A stretch of 64,000 bases of DNA from an uncultured Corynebacterium sp. (GCA_943914355.1 CALUBS010000002.1:60128-124127), one strand, 5' to 3'. Counted from the first letter of the stretch, positions 44,344 to 53,098 are shown. Program-made: numbers and translations. Notes: generated by a model from the letters alone, not told the origin.

Positions 44344-44476
44344 TTCAACTACGCACCTCCCTGGAGCGCGGCGCGTAACCCTACAACAGGGGACGGGAAA
44401 GCCGGCGTTGGCGTGCGTAGAGTGTGCATGTTCTCCAAGGGTAGACGCATGACTCGCAAAGTTCGATGCTGATGCG

Positions 44477-44483
44477 GCAAAAT
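44477..44483 (+). promoter_or_regulatory. -10 box for a leaderless DUF3039 transcript
   Basis: CAAAAT ends 7 nt before GTG 44491, and no Shine-Dalgarno sequence lies between them. Confidence 0.4.
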
Positions 44484-44490
44484 GGGGTGC

Positions 44491-44733
44491 GTGACTACGA
44501 CTACGAAGACAATTGAACGGCCAGATATTCGTGAAGACACTTCGACGACGGATAATGACACGCCGAAGTTCTTCCACTACGTCAAAAAGGATCAGATCCT
44601 CGATTCCGCGGTCAACGGCAAGTACGTCGTTGCCCTGTGCGGTGAGACCTTCCCGGTAACTAAACAGGCAAAGCCGGGCTCGCCGGTCTGCCCCGATTGC
44701 GAACGCGTTTTTAAGGGTCTTCGCCGCAAGTGA
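44491..44733 (+). CDS. DUF3039 zinc-ribbon-like small protein
   Basis: Product of 80 residues, actinobacterial DUF3039. The C-terminal half has VVALCGETF and CPDCERVFKGL, a Cys plus CxxC pattern that may bind zinc. The N-terminus is threonine-rich. GTG 44491 was preferred over ATG 44482 because CAAAAT sits 7 nt before it. Its TGA stop overlaps the GTG start of the helicase by 4 nt, so the two proteins are made together and may act together. Function unknown. Confidence 0.82.
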   Translation: MTTTTKTIERPDIREDTSTTDNDTPKFFHYVKKDQILDSAVNGKYVVALCGETFPVTKQAKPGSPVCPDCERVFKGLRRK

Positions 44734-46493
44734 GGACGTTTAAGAAGACGAACCTCCGCGCGTGGCAGCAATCAGCCCTCGATAAATTCCTCGCCACCAA
44801 GCCACAAGACTTTATGGCGGTGGCGACCCCAGGTGCGGGTAAAACCACCTTTGCTCTGCGCATCGCGACGGAGCTCATGGAAGACCGCACGGTGGAGCGC
44901 GTCATCGTCGTGGTGCCGACCGAGCACCTGAAGACGCAGTGGTCTGCCGCCGCCGCGCGGGTGGGCTTGGCCTTGGATCCTGCCTTCACGAACTCCTCTG
45001 CTGTGAACCCCAGCATGGATGGCATCGTGGTGACCTATGCCCAAGTGGGCATGCACCCCTTCAAGCACCGCGCCGTTGCGTCCGCGCGGCGCACCTTGGT
45101 GATCTTGGACGAGATCCACCACGCCGGCGACGCCAAAAGCTGGGGCGATGGTGTGAAGGAGGCCTACGACGACGTCAACCACCGCCTTGCGCTGACCGGT
45201 ACGCCGTTTCGCTCCGATGAATCGCCCATCCCCTTTGTGCGCTATGAGGACGATGGGGAAGGCCATAAGGTCTCGCGCGCCGACCACACTTATGATTACG
45301 GCGATGCGCTTGCCGATGGCGTCGTGCGCCCCGTCGTCTTCCTGTCCTACTCCGGCGAGGCGCGCTGGCGGGACTCCGCCGGGGAGGAGCACTCCGCGCG
45401 CTTGGGTGACATCATGAACGTGGAACAAACCGCGCGCGCCTGGCGCACCGCGCTTGACCCCAAGGGCGAATGGATCCCGGCCGTGCTGCAGGCGGCGCAT
45501 ACCCGCTTGATGCAGATGCGGCGCAATATGCCGGATGCCGGCGGGCTCGTGCTCGCTTCCGATACGACCACCGCCCGCGCCTACGCGAAAATCCTCAAGC
45601 AACTCTCCAATACCCCCGTCTCGGTTATTTTGTCCGATGACCCAGGTTCCTCGGACCGCATTCAAGAATTTGCGGACTCCACCGATGAATGGATGGTTGC
45701 CGTCCGCATGGTGTCCGAGGGCGTCGACGTGCCCCGCCTCGCAGTGGGCGTCTACGCCACCTCCGCGTCGACCCCCTTGTTCTTCGCCCAGGCAATCGGC
45801 CGCTTCGTGCGCTCCCGCATGCCTGGCGAAACCGCCTCGGTATTCCTTCCCTCCGTCCCCGTGCTGCTCGGCCTTGCAGAGCACATGGAAAAATCCCGCG
45901 ACCACGTCTTGGGCAAAGAGAAGACGGAGAAAGAAGGCTGGGACGACGAGCTGCTTGAGCAAGCAAACCAGAAAAAGACCGAACCGGACATGCTGGAAAA
46001 GTCCTACGAGTCCTTAGGCGCCGAAGCCGAGTTTTCTGGCCTGCTCTATAACGGCTCGCAGTTTAATACCGGCGATATGACCTCTGATGAGGAAGCCGAT
46101 TTCCTCGGCATCCCTGGGCTCCTCGATGCCGATCAGGTCAAAGACCTCTTGCGTAAGAAGCAATCCGAGGAAATGGACCGCCGCGAGGCTGAGGAAAAGG
46201 CGCGCCGGGCCGCCGAGGCAGAAGAGGCCCACCGCCGCAAGATTTACGGCATGGGTCATGCGCCAGCCGCGAAGCAGCAAGAGTCCGATGCCGCGGAGGA
46301 TACCGGCGTGGTTGATGAGCTCGGCGCGCTGCGCAAGGAGCTTAATACCGTGGTCTCCATCGCCGCGCAGAGCTCTGGCCGGCCGCACGGTGCCATCCAC
46401 ACCGAGGTCCGCAAGGCCTGCGGTGGACCGCCCACCGCGTTATGCAGCGCGGAGCAACTGCGCGAGCGTATCAATTACCTGCGCAAGTGGTAG
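44730..46493 (+). CDS. Superfamily 2 DNA/RNA helicase (RAD25/XPB-like fold)
   Basis: Product of 587 residues. Motif I is ATPGAGKTTF near residue 32, motif II DEIHHAGD near 125, motif III TGTPFR near 155 and motif VI QAIGRFVRSR near 352. The C-terminal 200 residues include a long charged coiled coil (E/R/K/A-rich, about 480-520) and a terminal RKACGGPPTALCSAEQLRERI segment resembling a small DNA-binding fold. This helicase is found directly after DUF3039 and before sigA in actinobacteria. A nucleic-acid repair or transcription role is plausible but unproven. The start overlaps the DUF3039 stop. Confidence 0.85.
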   Translation: MRTFKKTNLRAWQQSALDKFLATKPQDFMAVATPGAGKTTFALRIATELMEDRTVERVIVVVPTEHLKTQWSAAAARVGLALDPAFTNSSAVNPSMDGIVVTYAQVGMHPFKHRAVASARRTLVILDEIHHAGDAKSWGDGVKEAYDDVNHRLALTGTPFRSDESPIPFVRYEDDGEGHKVSRADHTYDYGDALADGVVRPVVFLSYSGEARWRDSAGEEHSARLGDIMNVEQTARAWRTALDPKGEWIPAVLQAAHTRLMQMRRNMPDAGGLVLASDTTTARAYAKILKQLSNTPVSVILSDDPGSSDRIQEFADSTDEWMVAVRMVSEGVDVPRLAVGVYATSASTPLFFAQAIGRFVRSRMPGETASVFLPSVPVLLGLAEHMEKSRDHVLGKEKTEKEGWDDELLEQANQKKTEPDMLEKSYESLGAEAEFSGLLYNGSQFNTGDMTSDEEADFLGIPGLLDADQVKDLLRKKQSEEMDRREAEEKARRAAEAEEAHRRKIYGMGHAPAAKQQESDAAEDTGVVDELGALRKELNTVVSIAAQSSGRPHGAIHTEVRKACGGPPTALCSAEQLRERINYLRKW

Positions 46494-46581
46494 AGCGCCT
46501 CTCCGTCGCTGGTTGGCTGCTGGCCGGCGGTTGGCGCTGCGCCCCTTTCGCCGCGCCAGCCCGCAGGAGGGAATTAGGCAC

Positions 46582-46613
46582 ATAAAAAGGCCGCACCAGA
46601 GTGGTGCGGCCTT
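46582..46613 (-). terminator. Terminator of sigA (bidirectional)
   Basis: A 12-bp stem, AAGGCCGCACCA with TGGTGCGGCCTT, has a 3-nt loop. On the minus strand it runs into TTTTTATG. It stands 27 nt past sigA and 94 nt past the helicase. Confidence 0.85.
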
Positions 46614-46639
46614 AATCCTATGCAGGACGGGCGAGTTTT

Positions 46640-48118
46640 CTAGTCGAGGTAATCGCGCAATACCTGCGAACGGGAGGGGTGGCGCAGCTTCGACATCGTC
46701 TTGGACTCGATCTGGCGGATGCGCTCGCGGGTAACGCCGTAGACTTGGCCGATCTCGTCTAAAGTGCGCGGCATGCCATCGGTAAGCCCAAAGCGCAGGC
46801 GCACGACGCCGGCTTCGCGCTCGGACAACGTCGTCAGCACGTCCTGGAGCTGGTCCTGCAGCAAGGTGAAGGACACGGCATCGACGGCGATGACGGCCTC
46901 AGAATCCTCGATGAAATCACCCAACTGGGAATCGCCCTCATCACCGATGGTCTGGTCCAGCGAGATGGGCTCACGCGCATACTGCTGAATCTCCATCACC
47001 TTTTCTTCGGTGATGTCCATTTCCTTCGCGAGCTCCTGTGGAGTGGGCTCGCGGCCCAAGTCTTGGAGTAGCTCGCGCTGGATGCGGCCCAGCTTGTTGA
47101 TGACCTCCACCATGTGAACCGGGATGCGGATGGTGCGGGCCTGGTCAGCCATGGCGCGGGTAATAGCCTGACGAATCCACCACGTGGCGTAGGTAGAGAA
47201 CTTATAGCCCTTGGTGTAGTCGAACTTTTCCACCGCACGGATAAGGCCCAAGTTGCCTTCCTGAATAAGGTCCAAGAAAGCCATGCCGCGGCCGGTGTAG
47301 CGCTTGGCCAAGGAGACCACAAGGCGAAGGTTGGCCTCCAACAGGTGGTTTTTAGCCTTGCGCCCGTCCCTTGCGATGCTGCGCAGGTCGCGCTTTTCCA
47401 TGGGGGAGAGCTTGGCAGCCTTATCGCCCTCCGCACGAGCCTTTTCCATCTCATCCATGCGGTGCTGCGCGTACAGGCCAGCCTCAATGCGCTTTGCCAA
47501 AGAGACCTCCTGCTCCGCATTCAGCAGGGCAACCTTACCGATCTGCTTAAGGTACGCGCGGACGGAGTCGGCGGAGGCGGTCAGCTGTGCATCCTTGCGC
47601 GCTTGGCGTAGGGCGACGGATTCTTCCTCATCCCAGACCGAGGACGTATCTTCTGCTTCGTCCTCGTCTTCTTCTTCGCCCAACTCTTCCTGGATATCGT
47701 CTTCATCCAGGTCAGTGGGGGCATCGAATTCATCTTCTTCGATGTCCTCATGGGTGGGGTCGAAGTCGACGTCATCCGCAGGGGCGTCTTGCTCAACGGC
47801 GTCGAGCTGATCCTCTGCGTCCTCAGCTTCCGACGGTGCTTTCTCCGCGGAGTTTGCGGGGGAGTCTTGCGGTTCTGCCGCAGAGGCTCGCACGGTCTTT
47901 TTGACAGCTTTTTTGGCTGATTTCTTCGCCGACTTCTTGACGGTCTTCTTAGCCGTTTTCTTGGCAGTCTTTTTCGCCGTCTTTTTAGCTGTCTTCTTGG
48001 CGGTTTTCTTCGCCGTTTTCTTTGCCGTCTTTTTGGCGGTCTTCTTTGCAGGAGTAGATGCCTCGACTGACTTGTCGTCCTCGCCGAGTGCCTGGTCTGA
48101 AGAATCAGTGGCTGCCAC
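46640..48118 (-). CDS. sigA: SigA, primary RNA polymerase sigma factor
   Basis: Housekeeping sigma factor, 492 residues. Regions 1.2-4.2 occupy about 195-492, with region 2 [63 protein letters not shown]-type sequence and region 4 [19 protein letters not shown]. The N-terminus is unusual: residues about 23-75 consist of 13 lysine tetrads, mostly KKTA, followed by an acidic D/E-rich stretch to about residue 165. Start GTG 48118 follows GAAAGG. It differs from SigB by these extensions. An opposite-strand hydrophobic frame over the repeat is an artefact. Confidence 0.97.
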   Translation of the reverse strand: MAATDSSDQALGEDDKSVEASTPAKKTAKKTAKKTAKKTAKKTAKKTAKKTAKKTAKKTVKKSAKKSAKKAVKKTVRASAAEPQDSPANSAEKAPSEAEDAEDQLDAVEQDAPADDVDFDPTHEDIEEDEFDAPTDLDEDDIQEELGEEEDEDEAEDTSSVWDEEESVALRQARKDAQLTASADSVRAYLKQIGKVALLNAEQEVSLAKRIEAGLYAQHRMDEMEKARAEGDKAAKLSPMEKRDLRSIARDGRKAKNHLLEANLRLVVSLAKRYTGRGMAFLDLIQEGNLGLIRAVEKFDYTKGYKFSTYATWWIRQAITRAMADQARTIRIPVHMVEVINKLGRIQRELLQDLGREPTPQELAKEMDITEEKVMEIQQYAREPISLDQTIGDEGDSQLGDFIEDSEAVIAVDAVSFTLLQDQLQDVLTTLSEREAGVVRLRFGLTDGMPRTLDEIGQVYGVTRERIRQIESKTMSKLRHPSRSQVLRDYLD

Positions 48119-48315
48119 GTACGCCCTTTCGACTTACTACTTGATGGAAATAGCTCACCGCACCCGCACAGGGTGGCAATAGCATTATGAAATGCTAGCG
48201 GGTGTAGGCCTTATGCAGGTCAGACACGCCCGAGAGCCATGCAATTTTGGATCGACCGCCCAGTATAGGCGATTTTTGCACAATGCCGGTAGATAGGGTT
48301 AATGCAACGGCGAAT

Positions 48316-49074
48316 TTATGGCTCTAGGCCTTCCAGTACAGCCATCGCTGCACCTACAATACCTGCACGATTTTGCAGTTGTGCAGGCATAACGGGGGTA
48401 TCAATAGTTAAGTGGGGGCCCCATTTGTGGAATTTGCGAGATATGCCACCCCCGATGAGGAAAGCCTGGGGGTTAAATAACTTCTCGTATTCCTGCAGCA
48501 CGCGATCGAGCCGAACCGCCCACTCCTTGTACTTCAACCCTTCGCGTTCTTTGGCTGCGGAGGATGCGATCGCTTCGGCCTCGTCAGTTCCCACAGTGAG
48601 GTGTCCAAGCTCAGTATTGGGAAAGAGCTGCCCGTTGAGGAAGAAGGCCGAGCCGATGCCGGTTCCCAGCGTCAAAAAGATGACTGGCCCGGTTTTAGCC
48701 AACTCGTTTCCATACGCGACTTCCGCAAGGCCTGCAGCATCGGCATCATTTAAGACCACAAAGTCAACGTCTAGATAATGAGAAAACAACTCAGTGGTAT
48801 CCACACCGACCCACTCAGGTGAGATATTGGCAGCGGAGTGCACCGAGTGGTTGGACACCACCGAGGGCAAGGTGATGCCGACGGGCTTGTCCCACTCTTT
48901 TTCGCCCACAATCTGGGCCACTACCGTGGCTACCTCATGTGGCGTGGACGGCTGTGGGGTGGGGATCTTTAGCCGTGGGCCCACGAATTCACCGTTTTTG
49001 AGGTCGACTTCGGCGCCCTTAATGCCGGAGCCGCCAATATCGATGCCAAAAGAGTGGCCAGTATGAGTAGTCAT
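48316..49074 (-). CDS. ppgK: Polyphosphate glucokinase
   Basis: ROK-family kinase that phosphorylates glucose with polyphosphate (or ATP), a PTS-independent route into glycolysis. The 252-residue protein has the N-terminal phosphate loop IDIGGSGIKGAEVD. Later motifs are NDADAAGLAE near residue 116, TLGTGIGSAFF near 140 and the ROK E-L-G-H motif in NTELGHLTVG near 160. I set the start at ATG 49074, because TACACT is exactly 7 nt upstream and homologues begin here. It diverges from the gene at 49109 with only 34 nt between starts. Confidence 0.94.
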   Translation of the reverse strand: MTTHTGHSFGIDIGGSGIKGAEVDLKNGEFVGPRLKIPTPQPSTPHEVATVVAQIVGEKEWDKPVGITLPSVVSNHSVHSAANISPEWVGVDTTELFSHYLDVDFVVLNDADAAGLAEVAYGNELAKTGPVIFLTLGTGIGSAFFLNGQLFPNTELGHLTVGTDEAEAIASSAAKEREGLKYKEWAVRLDRVLQEYEKLFNPQAFLIGGGISRKFHKWGPHLTIDTPVMPAQLQNRAGIVGAAMAVLEGLEP

Positions 49075-49081
49075 GCTCGCA

Positions 49082-49101
49082 AGTGTAGAAGAAGGCACAA
49101 T
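49082..49101. promoter_or_regulatory. Back-to-back -10 boxes for two leaderless divergent genes
   Basis: On the minus strand TACACT (49082-49087) is 7 nt from ppgK ATG 49074. On the plus strand CACAAT (49096-49101) is 7 nt from ATG 49109. The two boxes are 8 nt apart, so each -35 region falls within or beside the other gene's start codon. Confidence 0.6.
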
Positions 49102-49108
49102 GGATGGC

Positions 49109-49960
49109 ATGGATCATGACATAGATTTTCTGCAGCTGCGAGATTTTGCGGAATCTACCGCAATGCGTGCGGCGGAACTTATTCGCGCGCGCCGTGCGGA
49201 CTTGGTGGCTGGAGACGGTATTGCGGCACATACTCAGACAAAGTCGAGCGCCGTCGACCCCGTTACGGAGGTCGATACCGCCACCGAGGAGTTCATTAAG
49301 CGCACGATTAAGGAAAGCCGCCCTGGCGATGGCCTATTGGGTGAGGAAGGCGCAAGCTTCGACGGGACGACCGGGGTGAGGTGGATCGTGGATCCCATCG
49401 ACGGAACCGTCAATTTCCTTTACGGCATTCCGGACTATGCGGTCTCGATTGGCGCGGAATACGACGGCCGCTTGGTAGCGGGTGCAGTAGTCAATGTGGC
49501 GCGGAGGCAAGTGTATTCCGCAGCAGCAGGCCAGGGTGCCACGGTTACCGCTGCGGATGGCACGCGGTCCTCACTACGGTGCGGTGAGCAAGACGATCCC
49601 GCGCTTTCCTTGGTAGCGACGGGATTTGGTTACGGCGCACAGCGGCGCAAGCAACAGGCGGAACTACTGACTAAGTTGTTGCCGCAGGTCCGCGATATCC
49701 GCCGCATCGGCGCAGCCGCCCTTGATTTATGCCGCGTGGCAGAGGGGAGTGTTGATGCCTATTTCGAGCACGGTATTAACGCCTGGGATTTTGCCGCCGG
49801 TGCTCTCATCGCCCGCGAGGCAGGAGCTAAAGTCCATCACCCAGGCCTGGACAAGGGGTCTGCTGATGGTGAATTAACATGGGCCACGGGGGTGAATTTG
49901 GCACCCGCATTTGAGGAACTTTTGGCAGCACATGGCGCTAAGGAAGCGATGCGGGGGTGA
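49109..49960 (+). CDS. suhB: Inositol monophosphatase family protein
   Basis: Mg-dependent sugar phosphatase of the IMPase/SuhB/FBPase superfamily, 283 residues. It has GEEG near residue 80, the signature DPIDGTVNFLYGIP near 98-111, and the closing WDFAAGALIAREAGA near 230. Metal ligands (Glu, Asp, Asp) are all present. Inositol phosphatases feed phosphatidylinositol and mycothiol synthesis in these bacteria, but the substrate is not fixed by sequence. The ATG at 49109 is 7 nt after CACAAT; an in-frame ATG at 49100 overlaps that box. It diverges from ppgK. Confidence 0.88.
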   Translation: MDHDIDFLQLRDFAESTAMRAAELIRARRADLVAGDGIAAHTQTKSSAVDPVTEVDTATEEFIKRTIKESRPGDGLLGEEGASFDGTTGVRWIVDPIDGTVNFLYGIPDYAVSIGAEYDGRLVAGAVVNVARRQVYSAAAGQGATVTAADGTRSSLRCGEQDDPALSLVATGFGYGAQRRKQQAELLTKLLPQVRDIRRIGAAALDLCRVAEGSVDAYFEHGINAWDFAAGALIAREAGAKVHHPGLDKGSADGELTWATGVNLAPAFEELLAAHGAKEAMRG

Positions 49961-50071
49961 AGCATCTAAGAATTTCTTAGCAACAGGATGACATATCGGT
50001 GTTTGTCCTTTACTATGCGCGATCGATAAACAACTATTCCTAAAGCAACTCGACTTATAGGGGCGTGCAGT

Positions 50072-50362
50072 ATGGCCACCGATTATGACGCACCGCGCCG
50101 CGGTGCAGAAGAAGAACTTGAAACTGACTCTCTAGAGGGACTGAAAGCAGCTGAACCCGAAAGCAATGGCATGGATGACGATGGCGAAATCGTCGAAGCA
50201 TTCCAACCGCCATCAGTTGACCTGACCGGCGAGGAACTCAACGTACAGGTCGTTCCCCGCCAAGAAGACGAATTTACCTGCGGTTCCTGCTTTTTGGTCC
50301 AGTCCAATAAGCGTTATTCGCACGAAGAAGATGGCATGCCCATCTGTAAGGATTGTGCCTAA
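50072..50362 (+). CDS. DUF4193 zinc-ribbon-like protein
   Basis: Product of 96 residues, actinobacterial DUF4193. The acidic N-terminal two-thirds precede a C-terminal pair CGSC...CKDC, a probable zinc ribbon. Such proteins lie near sigA/dut in mycobacteria and corynebacteria and have no known role. ATG 50072 has only a weak purine stretch (AGGGG) upstream. A terminator hairpin follows at 50417. Confidence 0.85.
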   Translation: MATDYDAPRRGAEEELETDSLEGLKAAEPESNGMDDDGEIVEAFQPPSVDLTGEELNVQVVPRQEDEFTCGSCFLVQSNKRYSHEEDGMPICKDCA

Positions 50363-50416
50363 GCAGCCAGTATTGGCTTAGCTAGTCGTTATTGCGCACA
50401 ACCCAAATAAAGATTC

Positions 50417-50453
50417 ACCCCGCCGCAGTTTGCAATGGTAAACGCGGCGGGGT
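50417..50453 (+). terminator. Terminator of the DUF4193 gene
   Basis: ACCCCGCCGC pairs with GCGGCGGGGT across a 17-nt loop, followed by TTGAAGTTTT. Confidence 0.7.
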
Positions 50454-50474
50454 TTGAAGTTTTCCTTATTTAGC

Positions 50475-50542
50475 AGACACCCAATGTGCGCGGGACCTAA
50501 CTGCGCGGGGTGTCTACTTTCTGAGAAGGCAAATCTTCTCAG
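50475..50542. repeat. Two adjacent inverted repeats downstream of the 110-residue ORF
   Basis: AGACACCC (50475) pairs with GGGTGTCT (50508). CTGAGAAG (50521) pairs with CTTCTCAG (50535) across a 6-nt loop. They lie past the stop of the minus-strand gene at 50557 and may end its transcript, although T-tracts are absent. Confidence 0.4.
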
Positions 50543-50556
50543 TTATCCAGTTCTAT

Positions 50557-50889
50557 CTAAGGCTGCTCGTCTTTGCCCTTCTTATCCGGTTCGCTGCCTT
50601 GCTTTTGCTGTTTCTCCCATAGATATCTACGCACTAGGAAGATGGGCAATACTAAAACGAAGTAAAAAGCCATGTACCCGACTACGTGAAGGACGATGCC
50701 ATCAGAGCTCACTTCGCTCCAGGCAACCCCCTCTACGTTTGATGAGGACACTCCACGCCAACCGGTTACTTGACTGACGTAGAATTCAGCGATGACCATT
50801 AGTGGCAGTATCACAAAGGAAAACCACCACGGAGGTATCCAGAGTTTCCCATCTTTCTGAGTTCTGCGTAGAGCTCCTCCGAAACCCAT
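50557..50889 (-). CDS. Small membrane protein, unrecognised
   Basis: Product of 110 residues with two hydrophobic helices, near 18-38 (WWFSFVILPLMVIAEFYVS) and 68-88. The loop between is rich in S, V and G, and the tail is lysine- and glutamate-rich. AGGAGGAG stands 6 nt before ATG 50889, a strong site that supports expression. I know no family. It lies between the DUF4193 and DUF3093 genes with 175 empty nucleotides upstream. Possibly species-restricted. Confidence 0.55.
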   Translation of the reverse strand: MGFGGALRRTQKDGKLWIPPWWFSFVILPLMVIAEFYVSQVTGWRGVSSSNVEGVAWSEVSSDGIVLHVVGYMAFYFVLVLPIFLVRRYLWEKQQKQGSEPDKKGKDEQP

Positions 50890-51064
50890 TGTGATCTCCT
50901 CCTAGTCCAACTTTTCACTGATGGTACAAGAACCCGCGTAAGGTGCCACCGAAAGTCTTCTTTAATGCTGTCATGCGGGCTTGCTCGGGGGATGTAGTAG
51001 CACCGAAAAACACCAACGGCACTCTCACAGGTGACGCCTTCTAAAAAGCAGCGACCCCTAGAAT

Positions 51065-51574
51065 CTACGAACCTTTTGCGTGCTGCTCTGGCAGGAAGGC
51101 GCGGAGCAGTTGGTCTGGATCTTTCGAGGCAATGAGCCAATATGGGGTGTCATCCTCCGGATCATTGAGGACCATCATGGCGTGCTCGTCAATCCACGCA
51201 TGAGAGACCAAGAATGCGGCCGGATCGAATTGCGGGCCCAGTGCGTTATGGCGCGCAGACTTTGGAACGGTAATCGAACGAGAGACAACCTCATTGGGCA
51301 ACTGCGCATCCTTGACGAGCAGCCACCGCGTTCCATCTTCATCTTGTTCCACCTGCACAACGGTCCCAGACCACGTGATGAGGACCCAGATAGCGATGGC
51401 GCCGAGCAGGACTGCGGGAATGATGGTCCACCACACAGAGCGGTTAAGTCCGGCCGTAGCTGAGGTTAAAGCCACAACGATTGCTGCAAAAATCCAGAAG
51501 TACCACGGCACCCACTGGCGTTCGCGATACAACACTTTCGGGGCAGCGGGTTGAGGAGCAGAAATATCAGACAC
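51065..51574 (-). CDS. DUF3093 membrane protein
   Basis: Product of 169 residues, actinobacterial DUF3093. Two membrane helices lie near 23-42 and 48-67. A C-terminal soluble beta-rich domain ends with DDTPYWLIASKDPDQLLRAF, a family-typical motif. GTG 51574 follows TAGAAT (51583-51588) by 8 nt, indicating a leaderless start. It diverges from dut with 64 nt between starts; this pairing is conserved. Function unknown. Confidence 0.85.
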   Translation of the reverse strand: MSDISAPQPAAPKVLYRERQWVPWYFWIFAAIVVALTSATAGLNRSVWWTIIPAVLLGAIAIWVLITWSGTVVQVEQDEDGTRWLLVKDAQLPNEVVSRSITVPKSARHNALGPQFDPAAFLVSHAWIDEHAMMVLNDPEDDTPYWLIASKDPDQLLRAFLPEQHAKGS

Positions 51575-51582
51575 GCCTAGGC

Positions 51583-51631
51583 ATTCTAGTCCACTCCAGG
51601 CGCAGAATGAACCGGCTGGGGCAGGTAGGAT
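51583..51631. promoter_or_regulatory. Divergent leaderless promoters of the DUF3093 gene and dut
   Basis: Minus-strand TAGAAT (51583-51588) is 8 nt from GTG 51574. Plus-strand TAGGAT (51626-51631) is 7 nt from GTG 51639. No Shine-Dalgarno sequence precedes either start. Confidence 0.5.
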
Positions 51632-51638
51632 TGGCTAA

Positions 51639-52112
51639 GTGACTGATTCGAATTCGCTACCGCAGGAACAAACGCCAGTAGGAGACGTCAAAATCAAGCG
51701 CCTCGATAAAGGGCTCCCGATGCCATTTCGGGCGCATCGGGGTGACGCCGGCGCCGATCTTTACGCCGCCGAGGCGCTTACCCTCCAACCTGGCGAACGC
51801 GCACTTGTCGGCACCGGTATCGCCATGGCCTTACCGCTCGGCACCGTGGGATTAATCCATCCGCGGTCCGGCTTAGCAGCTAAACACGGGCTGTCCATTG
51901 TCAATACGCCGGGTACGGTGGATGCTGACTACCGCGGGGAGATCAAGGTGTGCCTGATTAACCACGATCCCCACACCCCGATCGAGATCGAGCGCGGCAT
52001 GCGCATCGCTCAACTCGTGGTACAGCGTGTAGAACTAATGGATTTTAGCGAAGTAGAAGACTTGGATGAGACCGACCGCGGTACCGGCGGTTACGGATCA
52101 ACCGGGGTATAG
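51639..52112 (+). CDS. dut: dUTP diphosphatase
   Basis: Trimeric dUTPase that hydrolyses dUTP to dUMP, supplying thymidylate synthesis and keeping uracil out of DNA. The 157-residue protein shows all five motifs: DAGADL(Y/F), [22 protein letters not shown] with the catalytic Asp, RIAQLVVQ and the C-terminal [10 protein letters not shown]. Start GTG 51639, leaderless by the TAGGAT spacing. DUF3710, DUF3159 and an RNA methyltransferase follow in one run with short or overlapping junctions. Confidence 0.97.
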   Translation: MTDSNSLPQEQTPVGDVKIKRLDKGLPMPFRAHRGDAGADLYAAEALTLQPGERALVGTGIAMALPLGTVGLIHPRSGLAAKHGLSIVNTPGTVDADYRGEIKVCLINHDPHTPIEIERGMRIAQLVVQRVELMDFSEVEDLDETDRGTGGYGSTGV

Positions 52113-52126
52113 GAAGGATTAAGCAC

Positions 52127-53098
52127 ATGGGTATTTGGCCATTTGGAAAAAAGAAAAACGATGACGGCCGAAAGGAAGAGCCGGAAAACTCTCAGCAATC
52201 GCAGCCGCAAGAGCCTGCCGCTGATTCCGCAGGGTCGGCTCCGGCTGACTCGAATTCCCTTGCATCCGTAAAAGATACGGCTGCCGATGCCGCCGCAGCC
52301 TCGGGACAGGTGCCAACGGAGTTTGCCCACGACGCCGTGAACGGCGAAACCGGCCCCTTCGATGGCGATTCCGTCAATATCGAAGACTTTGACTTTTCTG
52401 ATTCATCCATCGGCATCCTTGACCTTGGCTCGATGCGCATTCCGCTGCCAAAGGACTCCCAGGTCCAGGTGGAAATGGGTGAACAAGGCCCTAAGATGCT
52501 GCACATTGTCACCAAGGCTGGTCGTATTACTCCCGTTGCCTTCGCAGCTCCGCGCAAGCCCGGTCAGTGGGCAGAATCCGTGGAAGAAATCAAGGAAGGC
52601 ATGAGCCGCGATGGGCTTTCCGTTACCACCGAGCAAGGTCCCTGGGGGTTGGAAATCGTTGGCAAAAATGACAACGGCCAACTGCGCGTTATTGGTGCCG
52701 AGGGCCCGCGGTGGATGCTGCGCTTAACTCTTGCAGCACCTACCGGCCTTGAAGAAGATTTGGCGCAGATCGCGCGCGACGTAGCATCGCGTACCTTTGT
52801 CTACCGCGGTGAGGATCCCATTTTGGCGGGCAATGCACTGCCGGTCATCATGCCAAAGCAGCTGGTGGAACAGGTCAAGCAAGCCATGGAAAAGCGCCAG
52901 CAGGAACAATCCGGCGCAAATACCCAAGGTCAGCCGGCTCAAGGCCACCCAGAAAACGGGGTAGGCGGCCCCGATCCCGCAGCTGAGGCGGAAGCGGAAA
53001 AGCAACTGCGCGATTTGGGCGCGCAGCCACCCGAGGGGGACAATGAATCTCCCGCACATGACAAAGACAAGGGGTCTAACCCCGATACCGATAAGTGA
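52127..53098 (+). CDS. DUF3710 protein
   Basis: Product of 323 residues. An acidic, low-complexity N-terminus with KKKNDDGRKEEPE is followed by the DUF3710 core (about 85-255): DLGSMRIPLPKDSQVQVEM, then RPGQWAESVEEI-type and GPWGLEI blocks, then the MLR segment. The C-terminal 65 residues are disordered and charged. This family always lies near dut in actinobacteria; its role is unknown. It starts 14 nt after dut, and the stop overlaps the next start by 4 nt. Confidence 0.85.
   Translation: MGIWPFGKKKNDDGRKEEPENSQQSQPQEPAADSAGSAPADSNSLASVKDTAADAAAASGQVPTEFAHDAVNGETGPFDGDSVNIEDFDFSDSSIGILDLGSMRIPLPKDSQVQVEMGEQGPKMLHIVTKAGRITPVAFAAPRKPGQWAESVEEIKEGMSRDGLSVTTEQGPWGLEIVGKNDNGQLRVIGAEGPRWMLRLTLAAPTGLEEDLAQIARDVASRTFVYRGEDPILAGNALPVIMPKQLVEQVKQAMEKRQQEQSGANTQGQPAQGHPENGVGGPDPAAEAEAEKQLRDLGAQPPEGDNESPAHDKDKGSNPDTDK

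Noticed and set aside
44772-45962. 396-residue minus-strand frame opposite the SF2 helicase
   Set aside because: No recognisable motif, rich in G, H and R. The helicase on the plus strand has all motifs.
47880-48070. Possible CRISPR or repeat array
   Set aside because: The periodic 12-nt pattern is a coding repeat of lysine tetrads in sigA with no spacers.
47901-48182. Plus-strand ORF of alternating Phe/Ala/Val residues opposite sigA
   Set aside because: It is the reverse of the KKTA lysine repeat in SigA. The low-complexity hydrophobic pattern is forced by the sense-strand repeat.
50811-51140. Minus-strand ORF bridging the gap upstream of the 110-residue membrane protein
   Set aside because: It overlaps the DUF3093 3' end and the small membrane gene in another frame and has no domain or Shine-Dalgarno site.
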